A stretch of 15,119 bases of DNA from an uncultured Alistipes sp. (GTDB lineage Bacteria > Bacteroidota > Bacteroidia > Bacteroidales > Rikenellaceae). The stretch is from NCBI GenBank assembly GCA_900552955.1, contig USBO01000034.1:1-15119 (forward strand), read 5' to 3'. Positions 1-7,475 of this stretch are shown piece by piece (position 1 is the stretch's first letter; each line of letters begins with the position of its first letter). The notes beneath the pieces were generated by a model. That model did not search any database and was not told the origin of the DNA. It saw nothing but the letters and a program-made list of their open reading frames with translations. Position numbers and translations under genes: made by a program.

Positions 1-270
1 GATCGTGCGCCGCGCGCGCCCGACGCTTCGCAGCACTTTGAAGGGCAGCGCCAGATTCGACAGCGCGAAGCGCCGTTGCAGCCCCGCCGTGGGCAGCCCC
101 ACGATGCGGTAGCCCAGCGCCGGCAGCTTCTCCATCTCCATCTTGCCCTCGGCCCCCACGAAGAGGAGCTCCACCTCTTGGCCGTGGCGCCGTTGCAGCG
201 CCTCGGCCACTGCGACGGCCGGATAGATATGGCCGCCCGTGCCGCCGCCCGAAAGAATGATGCGTTTCAT
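1..270 (-). CDS. murG: MurG, UDP-GlcNAc:lipid I N-acetylglucosaminyltransferase (N-terminal 90 codons, cut by window edge)
   Basis: MurG adds GlcNAc to lipid I at the inner face of the cytoplasmic membrane, producing lipid II for peptidoglycan. The frame from the ATG at 270 is open to base 1. The first residues carry the family's glycine-rich loop, GGGTGGHIYPA (residues 8-18), with the conserved His14. The following GAEGKMEMEKLPALGY stretch is also typical of the MurG N-terminal Rossmann domain. About 270 C-terminal residues, including the UDP-GlcNAc site, lie outside the window. It starts 30 bp after the yifB stop, so it is probably co-transcribed with dnaB-yifB. No strong Shine-Dalgarno is seen upstream, which is common in Bacteroidetes. 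Identification rests on the motif and is firm; completeness cannot be judged. Confidence 0.95.
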   Translation of the reverse strand, partial: MKRIILSGGGTGGHIYPAVAVAEALQRRHGQEVELLFVGAEGKMEMEKLPALGYRIVGLPTAGLQRRFALSNLALPFKVLRSVGRARRTI

Positions 271-300
271 CCGTTATTGACTCTTATCGTTTTCATTCGC

Positions 301-1839
301 TTATCTTCCCCACGACTCGCGGTCGAGCGAGCGGTAGGAGATCGCCTCGGCGATGTGGGCCGTGCCGATGTCCGCGTCGCCCGCCAGATCGGCGATCGTG
401 CGCGCCACCTTCAGGATGCGGTCGTAGGCCCGCGCCGAGAGGCTGAGCCGCTCCATCGCCCGTTCGAGCAGCGTGCGCGCCTCGGCACCGACGGGGCAGT
501 GTTCGCGCACCATGCGGCTCGTCATCATCGCATTGGTGTGGACGCCCTCCATGCCGCGGAAACGATTGCGCTGCACCTCGCGGGCCCGCACGACCCGACT
601 GCGGATCGCGGCGCTCGACTCGCCCCTTTCGTCGGAGGCCATCTCCTGAATCGACACCGGCGTCACCTCGATGTGCAGGTCGATGCGGTCCGTCAGCGGG
701 CCCGAGATGCGCCCCAGATAGCGGTGTACGGCCCCCGGCGGGCAGGTGCACTCGCGCCCGGGATGGTTGTAATAGCCGCACGGACAGGGGTTCATGGCCG
801 CCACCAGCGTGAAGTTGGCCGGATATTCGACGCTGTAACGCGCCCGCGAGACGGTGATGCGCCGCTCCTCGAGCGGCTGCCGCAACACCTCGAGCACGCT
901 GCGTCCGAACTCGGGCAGCTCGTCGAGAAAGAGGATGCCGTTGTGCGCCAGCGACACCTCGCCCGGGCGCGGCGACTGTCCGCCGCCGATGAGCGCCACC
1001 TGCGACGTGAGGTGGTGCGGCGCGCGGAAGGGCCGCTCGGCCAGCAGTCCGCGGTGCGCCCCGATCTTGCCCGCCACGGAGTGTATTTTGGTCGTCTCGA
1101 GCGCCTCGTCGAGCGTCAGCGGCGGCAGAATCGAGGGCAGCCGCCGCGCGAGCATCGTCTTGCCCGAACCCGGGGCGCCGATCATCAGCACGTTGTGCCC
1201 GCCCGCGGCGGCGATCTCGAGCGCCCGTTTGACGGCCCGCTGGCCCTTGACGTCGGCGAAATCCTCGGCGTAGCGGGCTCCCTCCTCCGCAAAGGCGGCC
1301 GCAGGGGCCGTCGGCGCGATGATCCGCTCGCCGCGCAGGTACTCCACCACCTCGGCCAGCGACGCTGCGCCGATCGTCTCCACACCCTCGACCACGGCCG
1401 CCTCGCCGGCGTTGCCGCACGGGACGATCAGCCGCCGCAACCCCTCCTCGCGGGCCTTGACGGCCAACGGCAGGATGCCGCGCACGGGTTTGAGCGTCCC
1501 GTCGAGCGACAGCTCGCCCGCGAGCATCGTCCCCGCGAGCGCCTCGGGCGGCACCTGCTCCGTGGCGGCCAGAATCCCCACGGCGATCGGCAGGTCGAAG
1601 CCCGCCCCCTCCTTGCGCAGGTCTGCCGGTGCGAGGTTGACCACCACCTTCTTGCCCGTCATCCGCAGCCCCGAGTTCTCGAAGGCCGAACGGATGCGCT
1701 GCTCGCTCTCCTTGACGGCGTTGTCGGGCAGTCCGACCAGAAACAGCCCCAACTGACCGGCCGCGGCGACGTTGACCTCGACCGAGACCTGCACGGCGTC
1801 GATGCCGGCGATGGCTCCTGCTGCGGTACGGACGAACAT
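301..1839 (-). CDS. yifB: YifB/ComM family Mg-chelatase-like AAA+ ATPase
   Basis: The 512-residue protein has the ComM/YifB architecture. An N-terminal Lon-protease-like fold (about residues 1-165) is followed by a Mg-chelatase-type AAA+ module with Walker A GAPGSGKT (221-228), Walker B ILFLDE (302-307) and a C-terminal Mg_chelatase_C region (about 400-510). Cysteines in CPCG and CTCPPG (352-367) are a usual family feature. Homologues such as Vibrio ComM are hexameric helicases that promote branch migration during natural transformation; in Bacteroidetes the role is not established. The frame extends upstream to 1941 inside dnaB, but I place the start at 1839 because family members begin MFV(R/K)T and this ATG lies just 4 bp after the dnaB stop. 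It is followed by murG after 30 bp. Family assignment is very sure; function is inferred from homologues. Confidence 0.95.
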   Translation of the reverse strand: MFVRTAAGAIAGIDAVQVSVEVNVAAAGQLGLFLVGLPDNAVKESEQRIRSAFENSGLRMTGKKVVVNLAPADLRKEGAGFDLPIAVGILAATEQVPPEALAGTMLAGELSLDGTLKPVRGILPLAVKAREEGLRRLIVPCGNAGEAAVVEGVETIGAASLAEVVEYLRGERIIAPTAPAAAFAEEGARYAEDFADVKGQRAVKRALEIAAAGGHNVLMIGAPGSGKTMLARRLPSILPPLTLDEALETTKIHSVAGKIGAHRGLLAERPFRAPHHLTSQVALIGGGQSPRPGEVSLAHNGILFLDELPEFGRSVLEVLRQPLEERRITVSRARYSVEYPANFTLVAAMNPCPCGYYNHPGRECTCPPGAVHRYLGRISGPLTDRIDLHIEVTPVSIQEMASDERGESSAAIRSRVVRAREVQRNRFRGMEGVHTNAMMTSRMVREHCPVGAEARTLLERAMERLSLSARAYDRILKVARTIADLAGDADIGTAHIAEAISYRSLDRESWGR

Positions 1840-1843
1840 GGCC

Positions 1844-3415
1844 TCAGAAGGGTGCTTCGTCGCCCAACGGGCGGGGCGTGATGTCGAATTCGGTGGAGAC
1901 CATCGCTGCGGGGCCCGGTGTGAAGCCTCCGGCGGGGGCATTCGAGCCGCTGGCGAAATCCTCGTACTGCTGGCCCGGGGCGGGCGAGCCGTCGGGCAGC
2001 AGATCGGCGTCGTCGATGTCGGCGAAGCGCGCCTGATCCTTCAGGAAGCGCAGCTTGACGTCGGTCACGGCGCCGTTACGGTGCTTGGCGATGATGAGCT
2101 CGGCCATGCCCGCCGTGGGCATGCCGTTCTCGTCCTGATTGATGCCGTAGTACTCGGGACGGTGGATGAAGGCCACGATGTCGGCGTCCTGCTCGATGGC
2201 GCCCGACTCGCGCAGGTCGGACAGTTGCGGACGCTTCGAGCCGCCGCGCAGCTCCGTCGAGCGGTTCAGCTGCGAGAGGGCGATGATCGGGACGTCGAGC
2301 TCCTTGGCGATGGCCTTGAGCGTGCGCGAGATGAACGACACCTCCTGTTCGCGGTTGCCTCCTTTGGCCGCCTGCGGGCCGCCGGTCATGAGCTGCAGGT
2401 AGTCGATCATGATGATCTTGATGTCGTTGTGGATCTTCAGCCGGCGGGCCTTCGAGCGGAATTCGAAGACCGACAGCGCCGGCGTGTCGTCGATGAAGAG
2501 TTTGGCGGCCCCCAGCGGCTTGGTGGCCGACTCGAGGTGGCGCCACTGCTCGGGCGAGAGACGCCCCAGCTTGAGGTCGTTGCCCGGGATGCCCGTCTCG
2601 GCCACCACCAGTCGCATCATGAGCTGATGGGCCGGCATCTCGAGCGAGAAGAAGGCGACCGCCTGCTCGTGGTCGACCGACATGTTGCGCGCCATCGTCA
2701 GCGTGAAGGCCGTCTTACCCATCGACGGGCGGGCGGCGATGATGATGAGGTCGGAGGGCTGCCAGCCCATCGTCACGCGGTCGAGGGCCATGAAGCCCGA
2801 GGGCACGCCGTTGAAGGCGTTCTTGTTCTTGGCGTTCTCCTCGATCTGCGCCAGCGTGCGGGCCAGCACGTCGGCGGCCGACTGCACGGTGCGCTTCACG
2901 TGACCCTCGGCCACCTTGAAAATCTCCTGCTCGGCGTAGCCGATCAGGTCGGTCACGTCGGTCGACTCGTCGTACGAGCGGCGCTGAATCTCGGTGGCCG
3001 AACGGATCAGTTCGCGCTGCACGTACTTCTGGGCCACGATCTTGGCGTGGAACTCGACGTTGGCCGCCGAACCGACCTTCTGCGTGAGCTGCGCCAGATA
3101 GGAGGCGCCGCCCACCTTCTTGAGCTCCTTCCGCACCTTGAGCCGTTCGGTGACGGTGTAGAGGTCGATCGGTTTGAGCTCCGACGACAGCTCCTCGATG
3201 GCGCGGTAGATGAGCCGGTGCTCCTCGGTGTAGAAGGCTTCGGGGGTGATGAACTCCTGCACGGTGATGATCGAGTCCTTCTCGAGCATCAGCGCGCCCA
3301 GCACGGCCTCCTCCAGCTCGACGGCCTGCGGCGGGACGTTGCCGCCCACTTCGGTCAGCGCGGCGTAGGCTTCGCGGTTGCGCGCAGCGGGTGCGGTATG
3401 GTTTTCCTGTGACAT
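1844..3415 (-). CDS. dnaB: Replicative DNA helicase DnaB
   Basis: DnaB is the hexameric helicase that unwinds DNA at the replication fork and recruits DnaG primase. The 523-residue product has the N-terminal DnaB domain (about 29-130, including VELEEAVLGALMLE), a linker, and a RecA-like C-terminal domain. Motifs are Walker A ARPSMGKTA (228-236), Walker B IIMIDYLQL (334-342) and the VPIIALSQLNR segment (375-385). No intein interrupts these sites. The C-terminal tail after about 470 is Pro/Gly-rich and acidic. The frame can be extended to a TTG at 3436, but that codon overlaps a likely promoter -7 box, so the ATG at 3415 (MSQEN) is preferred. yifB begins 4 bp after the stop, suggesting translational coupling. 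Identification is firm; only the start is open to doubt. Confidence 0.97.
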   Translation of the reverse strand: MSQENHTAPAARNREAYAALTEVGGNVPPQAVELEEAVLGALMLEKDSIITVQEFITPEAFYTEEHRLIYRAIEELSSELKPIDLYTVTERLKVRKELKKVGGASYLAQLTQKVGSAANVEFHAKIVAQKYVQRELIRSATEIQRRSYDESTDVTDLIGYAEQEIFKVAEGHVKRTVQSAADVLARTLAQIEENAKNKNAFNGVPSGFMALDRVTMGWQPSDLIIIAARPSMGKTAFTLTMARNMSVDHEQAVAFFSLEMPAHQLMMRLVVAETGIPGNDLKLGRLSPEQWRHLESATKPLGAAKLFIDDTPALSVFEFRSKARRLKIHNDIKIIMIDYLQLMTGGPQAAKGGNREQEVSFISRTLKAIAKELDVPIIALSQLNRSTELRGGSKRPQLSDLRESGAIEQDADIVAFIHRPEYYGINQDENGMPTAGMAELIIAKHRNGAVTDVKLRFLKDQARFADIDDADLLPDGSPAPGQQYEDFASGSNAPAGGFTPGPAAMVSTEFDITPRPLGDEAPF

Positions 3416-3433
3416 GTCGCTTGGTTTCGGATT

Positions 3434-3465
3434 CAAAATTACGCAAAGCTGCGCAATAAATGAAA
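3434..3465 (-). promoter_or_regulatory. Candidate Bacteroidetes-type promoter for dnaB-yifB-murG
   Basis: On the minus strand TAATTTTG (3441-3434) is an exact match to the Bacteroidetes -7 consensus TAnnTTTG. A TTTC (3465-3462) sits 20 bp upstream, one mismatch from the TTTG-like -33 element. Transcription would begin near 3427-3430, about a dozen bases before the ATG at 3415. It lies in the AT-rich part of the comF-dnaB gap, unlike its GC-rich surroundings. This is consensus matching by eye only. Confidence 0.4.
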
Positions 3466-3474
3466 TTAAGCGCG

Positions 3475-3536
3475 AAAAAAGAGATGCGGAGGCTGAGTGA
3501 CAGTCCCTTTCGGAATCGTCCCGCGCCGTGTCAGCC
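3475..3536 (-). terminator. Weak candidate terminator after comF
   Basis: On the minus strand GGCTGA (3536-3531, containing the comF stop codon) is complementary to TCAGCC (3496-3491). A run of six T (3480-3475) follows about ten bases later. The loop is long and the stem short, so this is only a weak intrinsic-terminator candidate. If real it would separate the priA-comF unit from dnaB. Confidence 0.2.
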
Positions 3537-4253
3537 GTCGAGCCCGAACTCCCGCTGCGAGACGGCCAGCACCGCCACGCTCAGCCGGCAGTCGGGCACG
3601 GCGCGCAGGATCGTCTCGGCGCACGAGAGCAGCGTGGCGCCCGTGGTGAGCACGTCGTCCACGAGCAGCAGGTGCCGGCCGGCCAGTCGTCCGGGGTGCC
3701 GCACGGCGAAGATTCCCTCGACATTGTCCCACCGCTCCTCGCGGCGGTGCAGCGCCTGTGCGGGGTTGTTGCGCACGCGCCGCACGCTGCACCGGTCGAC
3801 GGGAAGGGCCATCGCGCGGCCGATCCCTTCGGCCAGACACTCCGCCTGATTGTAACCCCTGCGCAACCGTTTGCGCCAATGGAGCGGCACCGGCACGATG
3901 GTGTCGACCGTGTCGTAGAGGCCGCTTTCGGCCAGCGAGTGGCCGTACCACACGCCCATGTCGCGCGCCAGACGCCATGCGCCGTCGTACTTGAAGCGGT
4001 GGATCAGTTCGCGCCATCCGCTGCCCGCGATGAAGTAGAGGAACGCCGACGCCTGTTCGACGGGCACCAGCGCCGAGAGCCGCTCCCACAGCGGGTTGTA
4101 GGCCGCATGACAGAAGCCTGTGAGCGGCACGGCATAGCGGCAGCGGGTGCAGACCACGCGGCTGCCGGGCGGCATCTCGCCGCCGCAGACCGGACACCGC
4201 ACGGGAAAGAGCAGCCGTCCGACCCCGTGCGTCAGTTCACTGAGGATCGACAT
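3531..4253 (-). CDS. comF: ComF family phosphoribosyltransferase-like protein
   Basis: The 240-residue protein has the full ComF layout: an N-terminal four-cysteine zinc site (C20, C23, C35, C38 in CPVCGG and CTRC), the conserved FKYDG segment (87-91), VPVPLHWRKRLRRGYNQ (120-136) and a PRPP-binding loop VDDVLTTGAT (198-207). Relatives (Bacillus ComFC, Haemophilus ComF) are needed for natural transformation after DNA uptake, probably in single-strand DNA handling. No enzymatic reaction is firmly known. The ATG at 4253 lies 17 bp inside the end of priA, so the two are likely translationally coupled. The pairing with a restart helicase fits a role in processing incoming or damaged DNA, but that is inference. 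The family call is firm; competence in this organism is not shown. Confidence 0.92.
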   Translation of the reverse strand: MSILSELTHGVGRLLFPVRCPVCGGEMPPGSRVVCTRCRYAVPLTGFCHAAYNPLWERLSALVPVEQASAFLYFIAGSGWRELIHRFKYDGAWRLARDMGVWYGHSLAESGLYDTVDTIVPVPLHWRKRLRRGYNQAECLAEGIGRAMALPVDRCSVRRVRNNPAQALHRREERWDNVEGIFAVRHPGRLAGRHLLLVDDVLTTGATLLSCAETILRAVPDCRLSVAVLAVSQREFGLDG

Positions 4254-6492
4254 CGCAACTGCAACCGACGGTTTTGAACTCCTTGACGCCCAACGTCTGC
4301 CGCAGCACCTCGCGCAGCACCTCGCGGGCGCGGGAGGCCGAGGCGCCGCTCTCGATCTTGAGCAGGAATTCGACGATGTACTCCTCGCGGATGCGGTCGA
4401 CGGGCGGTGCGACGGGCCCCATCGCCCGCCGGCCGAACCGGCCGCGCAGCGCCCCGGCCAGAGCGGCCGACGCGCGGTAGAGCAGCTCGCGGTCGCGCTG
4501 GCGCAGCGTCAGGCGGATCAGCCGCGCGTAGGGCGGGTAGGCGAAGGCGCGCCGCTCGGCCAGCTGCGTGCGGGCCATCGCTTCGTAGTCGCCCGCCGCG
4601 ACCTGCCGGATGACGGGGTGCTCGGGCTCCGAAGTCTGAATCACCACCTCGCCCGCCGCGTCGCGCCGTCCGGCGCGGCCCGCGACCTGCGTCATCAGCT
4701 GGAAGGCGCGTTCGGCCGCTCGGAAATCGGGGCTGAAGAGCAGGTTGTCGGCGTTGAGGATTCCCACCAGCGAGACGCGCGCGAAGTCGAACCCCTTTGT
4801 AATCATCTGCGTGCCCACCAGCACGTCGCTCTGTCCGCTCTCGAAACGGTCGATGATGGCGCGGTAGGCGCTTTCGGAGGTGGCCGTGTCGCGGTCGAGC
4901 CGCTCGATGCGCGCCGCGGGGAGGAGGCGCGCCAGCTCCTCCTCGATCTTCTCGGTGCCGAAGCCCGCAGGGGTCGCCTCGCCCGCCTTGCACGCAGGGC
5001 ACCGGGCCGGCAGGGGTTCGGCGTGGCCGCAGTAGTGGCATTGGAGGCGCCCGTCGCGCTTGTGGTAGGTGAGCGTCACGTTGCAATGCGGGCAGCGGGC
5101 CGTCCAGCCGCAGGCGCGGCACTCGACGTAGGGCGAGAAGCCGCGGCGGTTCTGGAAGAGCATCGCCTGCTCGCCGCGGGCCAGAACCTCGGCGATGCGG
5201 TCGAGCAGCAGGCGGTTGAAATGCGTCTTGCGCTCGTTGCGCTTGACGGCGCGCAGCGTGTCCGAGACGATCACCTGCGGCGGACGGGCGTCGCCGTAAC
5301 GTTCGTCGAGCGTCGCCAGGCCGTACTTGCCGCCGAGCGCGTTGGCATAGCTCTCGAGCGACGGCGTGGCGCTGCCCAGCACCGTGCGGGCCTCCCACAG
5401 GCGCGCCATGACCACGGCCACGTCGCGGGCGTTGTAGCGCGGCTGCGCGTCGGTCTGCTTGTAGCCCGTGTCGTGCTCCTCGTCGACGACGATCAGTTGC
5501 AGGCGGCGCAGCGGCAGGAAGAGCGCCGAGCGGGCGCCGACGACCAGCTCCCCGCCCTCGGAGCGTGTCAGACGCAGGTAGCTCTCGGTGCGGCGCGCCA
5601 GCGGGAGCTTCGAGTGGTAGGCCGTCACGCGGCTGCCGAAGATGCGTTCGAGCCGGTCGATGAGCTGCGCCGTGATGGCGATCTCGGGCACGAGCAGCAG
5701 CACGTCGCCGCCGCGGGCCAGCGCCGCTGCGATCAGGTGGATGTAGAGCTCGGTCTTGCCCGAGCCCGTGATGCCGTGCAGCAGCACCGTGCGCAGGCCG
5801 GCGTCGAAGCGGTTGCGAATCGTGTCGAGGCACCTCTGCTGGGCGGGCGAGAGCGTCGGGAGCTGGAAGCGGACGGCGCCGCGCTCGACGCTCCGCTCGC
5901 GGCGGGTGAGCGTGATGAGGCCCTTCTTGCGCAGGGCGGCCAGCGTCGCCGCGTCGGCCGCCAGCAGGCGGCGCGGCACCTCGTCGGCCGTGATGCGGTC
6001 GCCGCCCGCCGCTGCGATCTCCAGCAGTGCGGCGTATTGGCGGGGCGCCCGCCGTGCGAGCCGCTCCATCGTCTCGTCGAACCGCTCCTCGTCGCGCAGC
6101 GAGGCGTCGAGCGCCGCATAGAGCTCGGTGCGGGGACGGTATTCGCGCTCGGCGAACTCCGCCTCGCTGTCGCCCGACGGCTTGATCGTCTGCGGCAGGG
6201 CGAAGCGCATCACCTCGCCCAGCGTGCACATGTAGTAATCGGCCATCCACTCCCACAGCGCCCGCTGCCGCGCGTCGAGCAGCGGCCGGTCGTAGAGCGT
6301 CCGCCCGACGGTTTTGATGCGCGCGGCGTCGGGCCGGCGGTCGTGGATGCGCCAGACGATGCCCGTGTAGATGCGGCGCGGCCCGAACTGCACGGCCACG
6401 GCCTGCCCCTCCCGCACGTCGAGTCCCTCGGCGAGGGCGAACGTGTAGGCGGGCTGCGCCAGCGGCACAACGATATCGGCGTAGCGCTCCAT
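4237..6492 (-). CDS. priA: Primosomal protein N' (replication restart helicase PriA)
   Basis: PriA recognises stalled forks and D-loops and reloads DnaB. The 751-residue product has the N-terminal 3'-end-binding domain (about 1-105), a winged-helix-like segment (about 110-200), helicase lobe 1 with Walker A GITGSGKT (240-247) and the DEEH box (337-340), and lobe 2. The zinc-binding region inside lobe 2 keeps all eight cysteines: C458, C461, C467, C470, C485, C488, C498 and C501. Lobe 2 also shows QVAGRAGRR (602-610). The reading frame stays open upstream to 7323, through the neighbouring yitT gene in another frame. The start is set at the ATG at 6492 (MERYADIVVPL), which matches family N-termini. 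That ATG shares one base with the upstream stop codon (TGATG), a classic termination-reinitiation arrangement. comF overlaps its 3' end by 17 bp. Confidence 0.96.
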   Translation of the reverse strand: MERYADIVVPLAQPAYTFALAEGLDVREGQAVAVQFGPRRIYTGIVWRIHDRRPDAARIKTVGRTLYDRPLLDARQRALWEWMADYYMCTLGEVMRFALPQTIKPSGDSEAEFAEREYRPRTELYAALDASLRDEERFDETMERLARRAPRQYAALLEIAAAGGDRITADEVPRRLLAADAATLAALRKKGLITLTRRERSVERGAVRFQLPTLSPAQQRCLDTIRNRFDAGLRTVLLHGITGSGKTELYIHLIAAALARGGDVLLLVPEIAITAQLIDRLERIFGSRVTAYHSKLPLARRTESYLRLTRSEGGELVVGARSALFLPLRRLQLIVVDEEHDTGYKQTDAQPRYNARDVAVVMARLWEARTVLGSATPSLESYANALGGKYGLATLDERYGDARPPQVIVSDTLRAVKRNERKTHFNRLLLDRIAEVLARGEQAMLFQNRRGFSPYVECRACGWTARCPHCNVTLTYHKRDGRLQCHYCGHAEPLPARCPACKAGEATPAGFGTEKIEEELARLLPAARIERLDRDTATSESAYRAIIDRFESGQSDVLVGTQMITKGFDFARVSLVGILNADNLLFSPDFRAAERAFQLMTQVAGRAGRRDAAGEVVIQTSEPEHPVIRQVAAGDYEAMARTQLAERRAFAYPPYARLIRLTLRQRDRELLYRASAALAGALRGRFGRRAMGPVAPPVDRIREEYIVEFLLKIESGASASRAREVLREVLRQTLGVKEFKTVGCSCDVDPQ

Positions 6493-7409
6493 CAGCGGAG
6501 TTGGGTCAGTTTGCGGAATCCTTCGCCGTAGGTGCCCGAGACCGAGGCGATGGTGACGAAGGCCCTGGGGTCGATGTCGCGTGCGAGGCGCAGGATGTGG
6601 CCTGCGTCGCGTTTGTAGCAGACGACCATCACGATGCGGATGTCGTGGCGCGAGTAGCCGCCCGTGGCGTCGATGAGCGTCACGCCGCGGTCGGCCTCGT
6701 GGAGCATCGCATCGGCCATGCGGTCGTAGTCGGCCGTGACGATGAAGATCTGGTTCGACTGCTGGCTGCCGGCCATCAGCAGGTCGACCGTCGTGCCGAC
6801 GACCACCGTGACGATGTAGCCGTAGACGACGTCGGCGAGGCCGTAGCCCACCAGCAGCGTCGAGCCGATGATGAGGATGTCGCTGTAGATGATGACTTTG
6901 CCGTAGGCCACGCCCCAGTACTTGTGGACGATCTTGGCGACGATGTCGGTGCCGCCCGTGGCACCGCCCGCCGTGAAGCAGACGGCCATGCCGGCACCCG
7001 CCAGCAGCCCGCCCAGAATGATCGTGAGCAGTTTGTCGTCCAACCCCAGCACGTCGCCTGCGGGCGGGTAGTGCGTCATGAAATAGGGCTCCATGACCGA
7101 CATGAACCCCGAGGCCACGATGATGCAGAACAACGTCCTGAAGCCGAAGTTCCACCCCACCGTCACGCCCGAAACGAGCAGCAGGAAGGCGTTGATCGCA
7201 AGGAAGACCGTGCCGATGCGGATGTCGACGCCCCACAGCTCGGCAGCCGTGTGGCTGACGATCATCGACAGACCCGTGCCGCCGCCCGCGGCCACCTCCA
7301 TGGGTTTGATGCAGGCGATCCACCCGAAGGAATAGATCAACAGGCCAGCCGTCATGAGGAGATACTCCCGAACGGTTTTCAGCGGATTGGAGCGGGGCGT
7401 GTTTCGCAT
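6492..7409 (-). CDS. YitT family membrane protein (downstream copy; DUF161 plus DUF2179)
   Basis: The 305-residue protein has about six hydrophobic segments (roughly 15-35, 63-83, 90-107, 127-147, 172-190 and 193-212) and a soluble C-terminal DUF2179 domain (about 220-300). This is the standard YitT_membrane plus DUF2179 form. The family hallmark GGATGGTDI is at 148-156, and CIKPMEVAAGGGTGLS (33-48) is another conserved loop. Biochemical function and substrate of the family are unknown; it is an inner-membrane protein. It follows the paralogue at 7474-8388 after 64 bp, and its stop overlaps the priA start by one base. Why a YitT gene should be coupled to priA is not clear from the sequence. 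Confidence 0.92.
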   Translation of the reverse strand: MRNTPRSNPLKTVREYLLMTAGLLIYSFGWIACIKPMEVAAGGGTGLSMIVSHTAAELWGVDIRIGTVFLAINAFLLLVSGVTVGWNFGFRTLFCIIVASGFMSVMEPYFMTHYPPAGDVLGLDDKLLTIILGGLLAGAGMAVCFTAGGATGGTDIVAKIVHKYWGVAYGKVIIYSDILIIGSTLLVGYGLADVVYGYIVTVVVGTTVDLLMAGSQQSNQIFIVTADYDRMADAMLHEADRGVTLIDATGGYSRHDIRIVMVVCYKRDAGHILRLARDIDPRAFVTIASVSGTYGEGFRKLTQLR

Positions 7410-7440
7410 AGGGGCTATCGGTTGGCGGACCGTCGCGGCG

Positions 7441-7475
7441 GACGGCCGGAAGTTTCGGATGCGCAGGCGGCCGTC
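7441..7475. repeat. 8-bp perfect inverted repeat between the two yitT genes
   Basis: GACGGCCG (7441-7448) and CGGCCGTC (7468-7475) are perfect inverted copies with a 19-base loop. They start within the stop codon of the upstream yitT gene and fall in the 64-bp intercistronic gap. No T-run follows on either strand, so it is not a standard intrinsic terminator. An RNA-stability or partial-attenuation hairpin is possible, but chance is plausible in such GC-rich DNA. Confidence 0.35.

Noticed and set aside
1772..3412. A 546-codon plus-strand frame opposite dnaB
   Set aside because: Mirror image of the dnaB codons; repetitive Val/Leu/His/Gly/Arg composition, no recognisable domain.
4147..6531. 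A 794-codon open frame on the plus strand opposite priA
   Set aside because: It is antisense to an unmistakable priA, has His/Arg/Ala-rich low-information sequence and no motifs. Long antisense frames are expected where GC-rich codon bias removes stop codons.
6493..7323. N-terminal extension of PriA through the yitT gene (giving 1028 residues)
   Set aside because: The extra 277 residues are Gly/Arg/His-rich out-of-frame yitT sequence. PriA homologues start at MERYADIVVPL-like residues, and the ATG at 6492 is perfectly placed.
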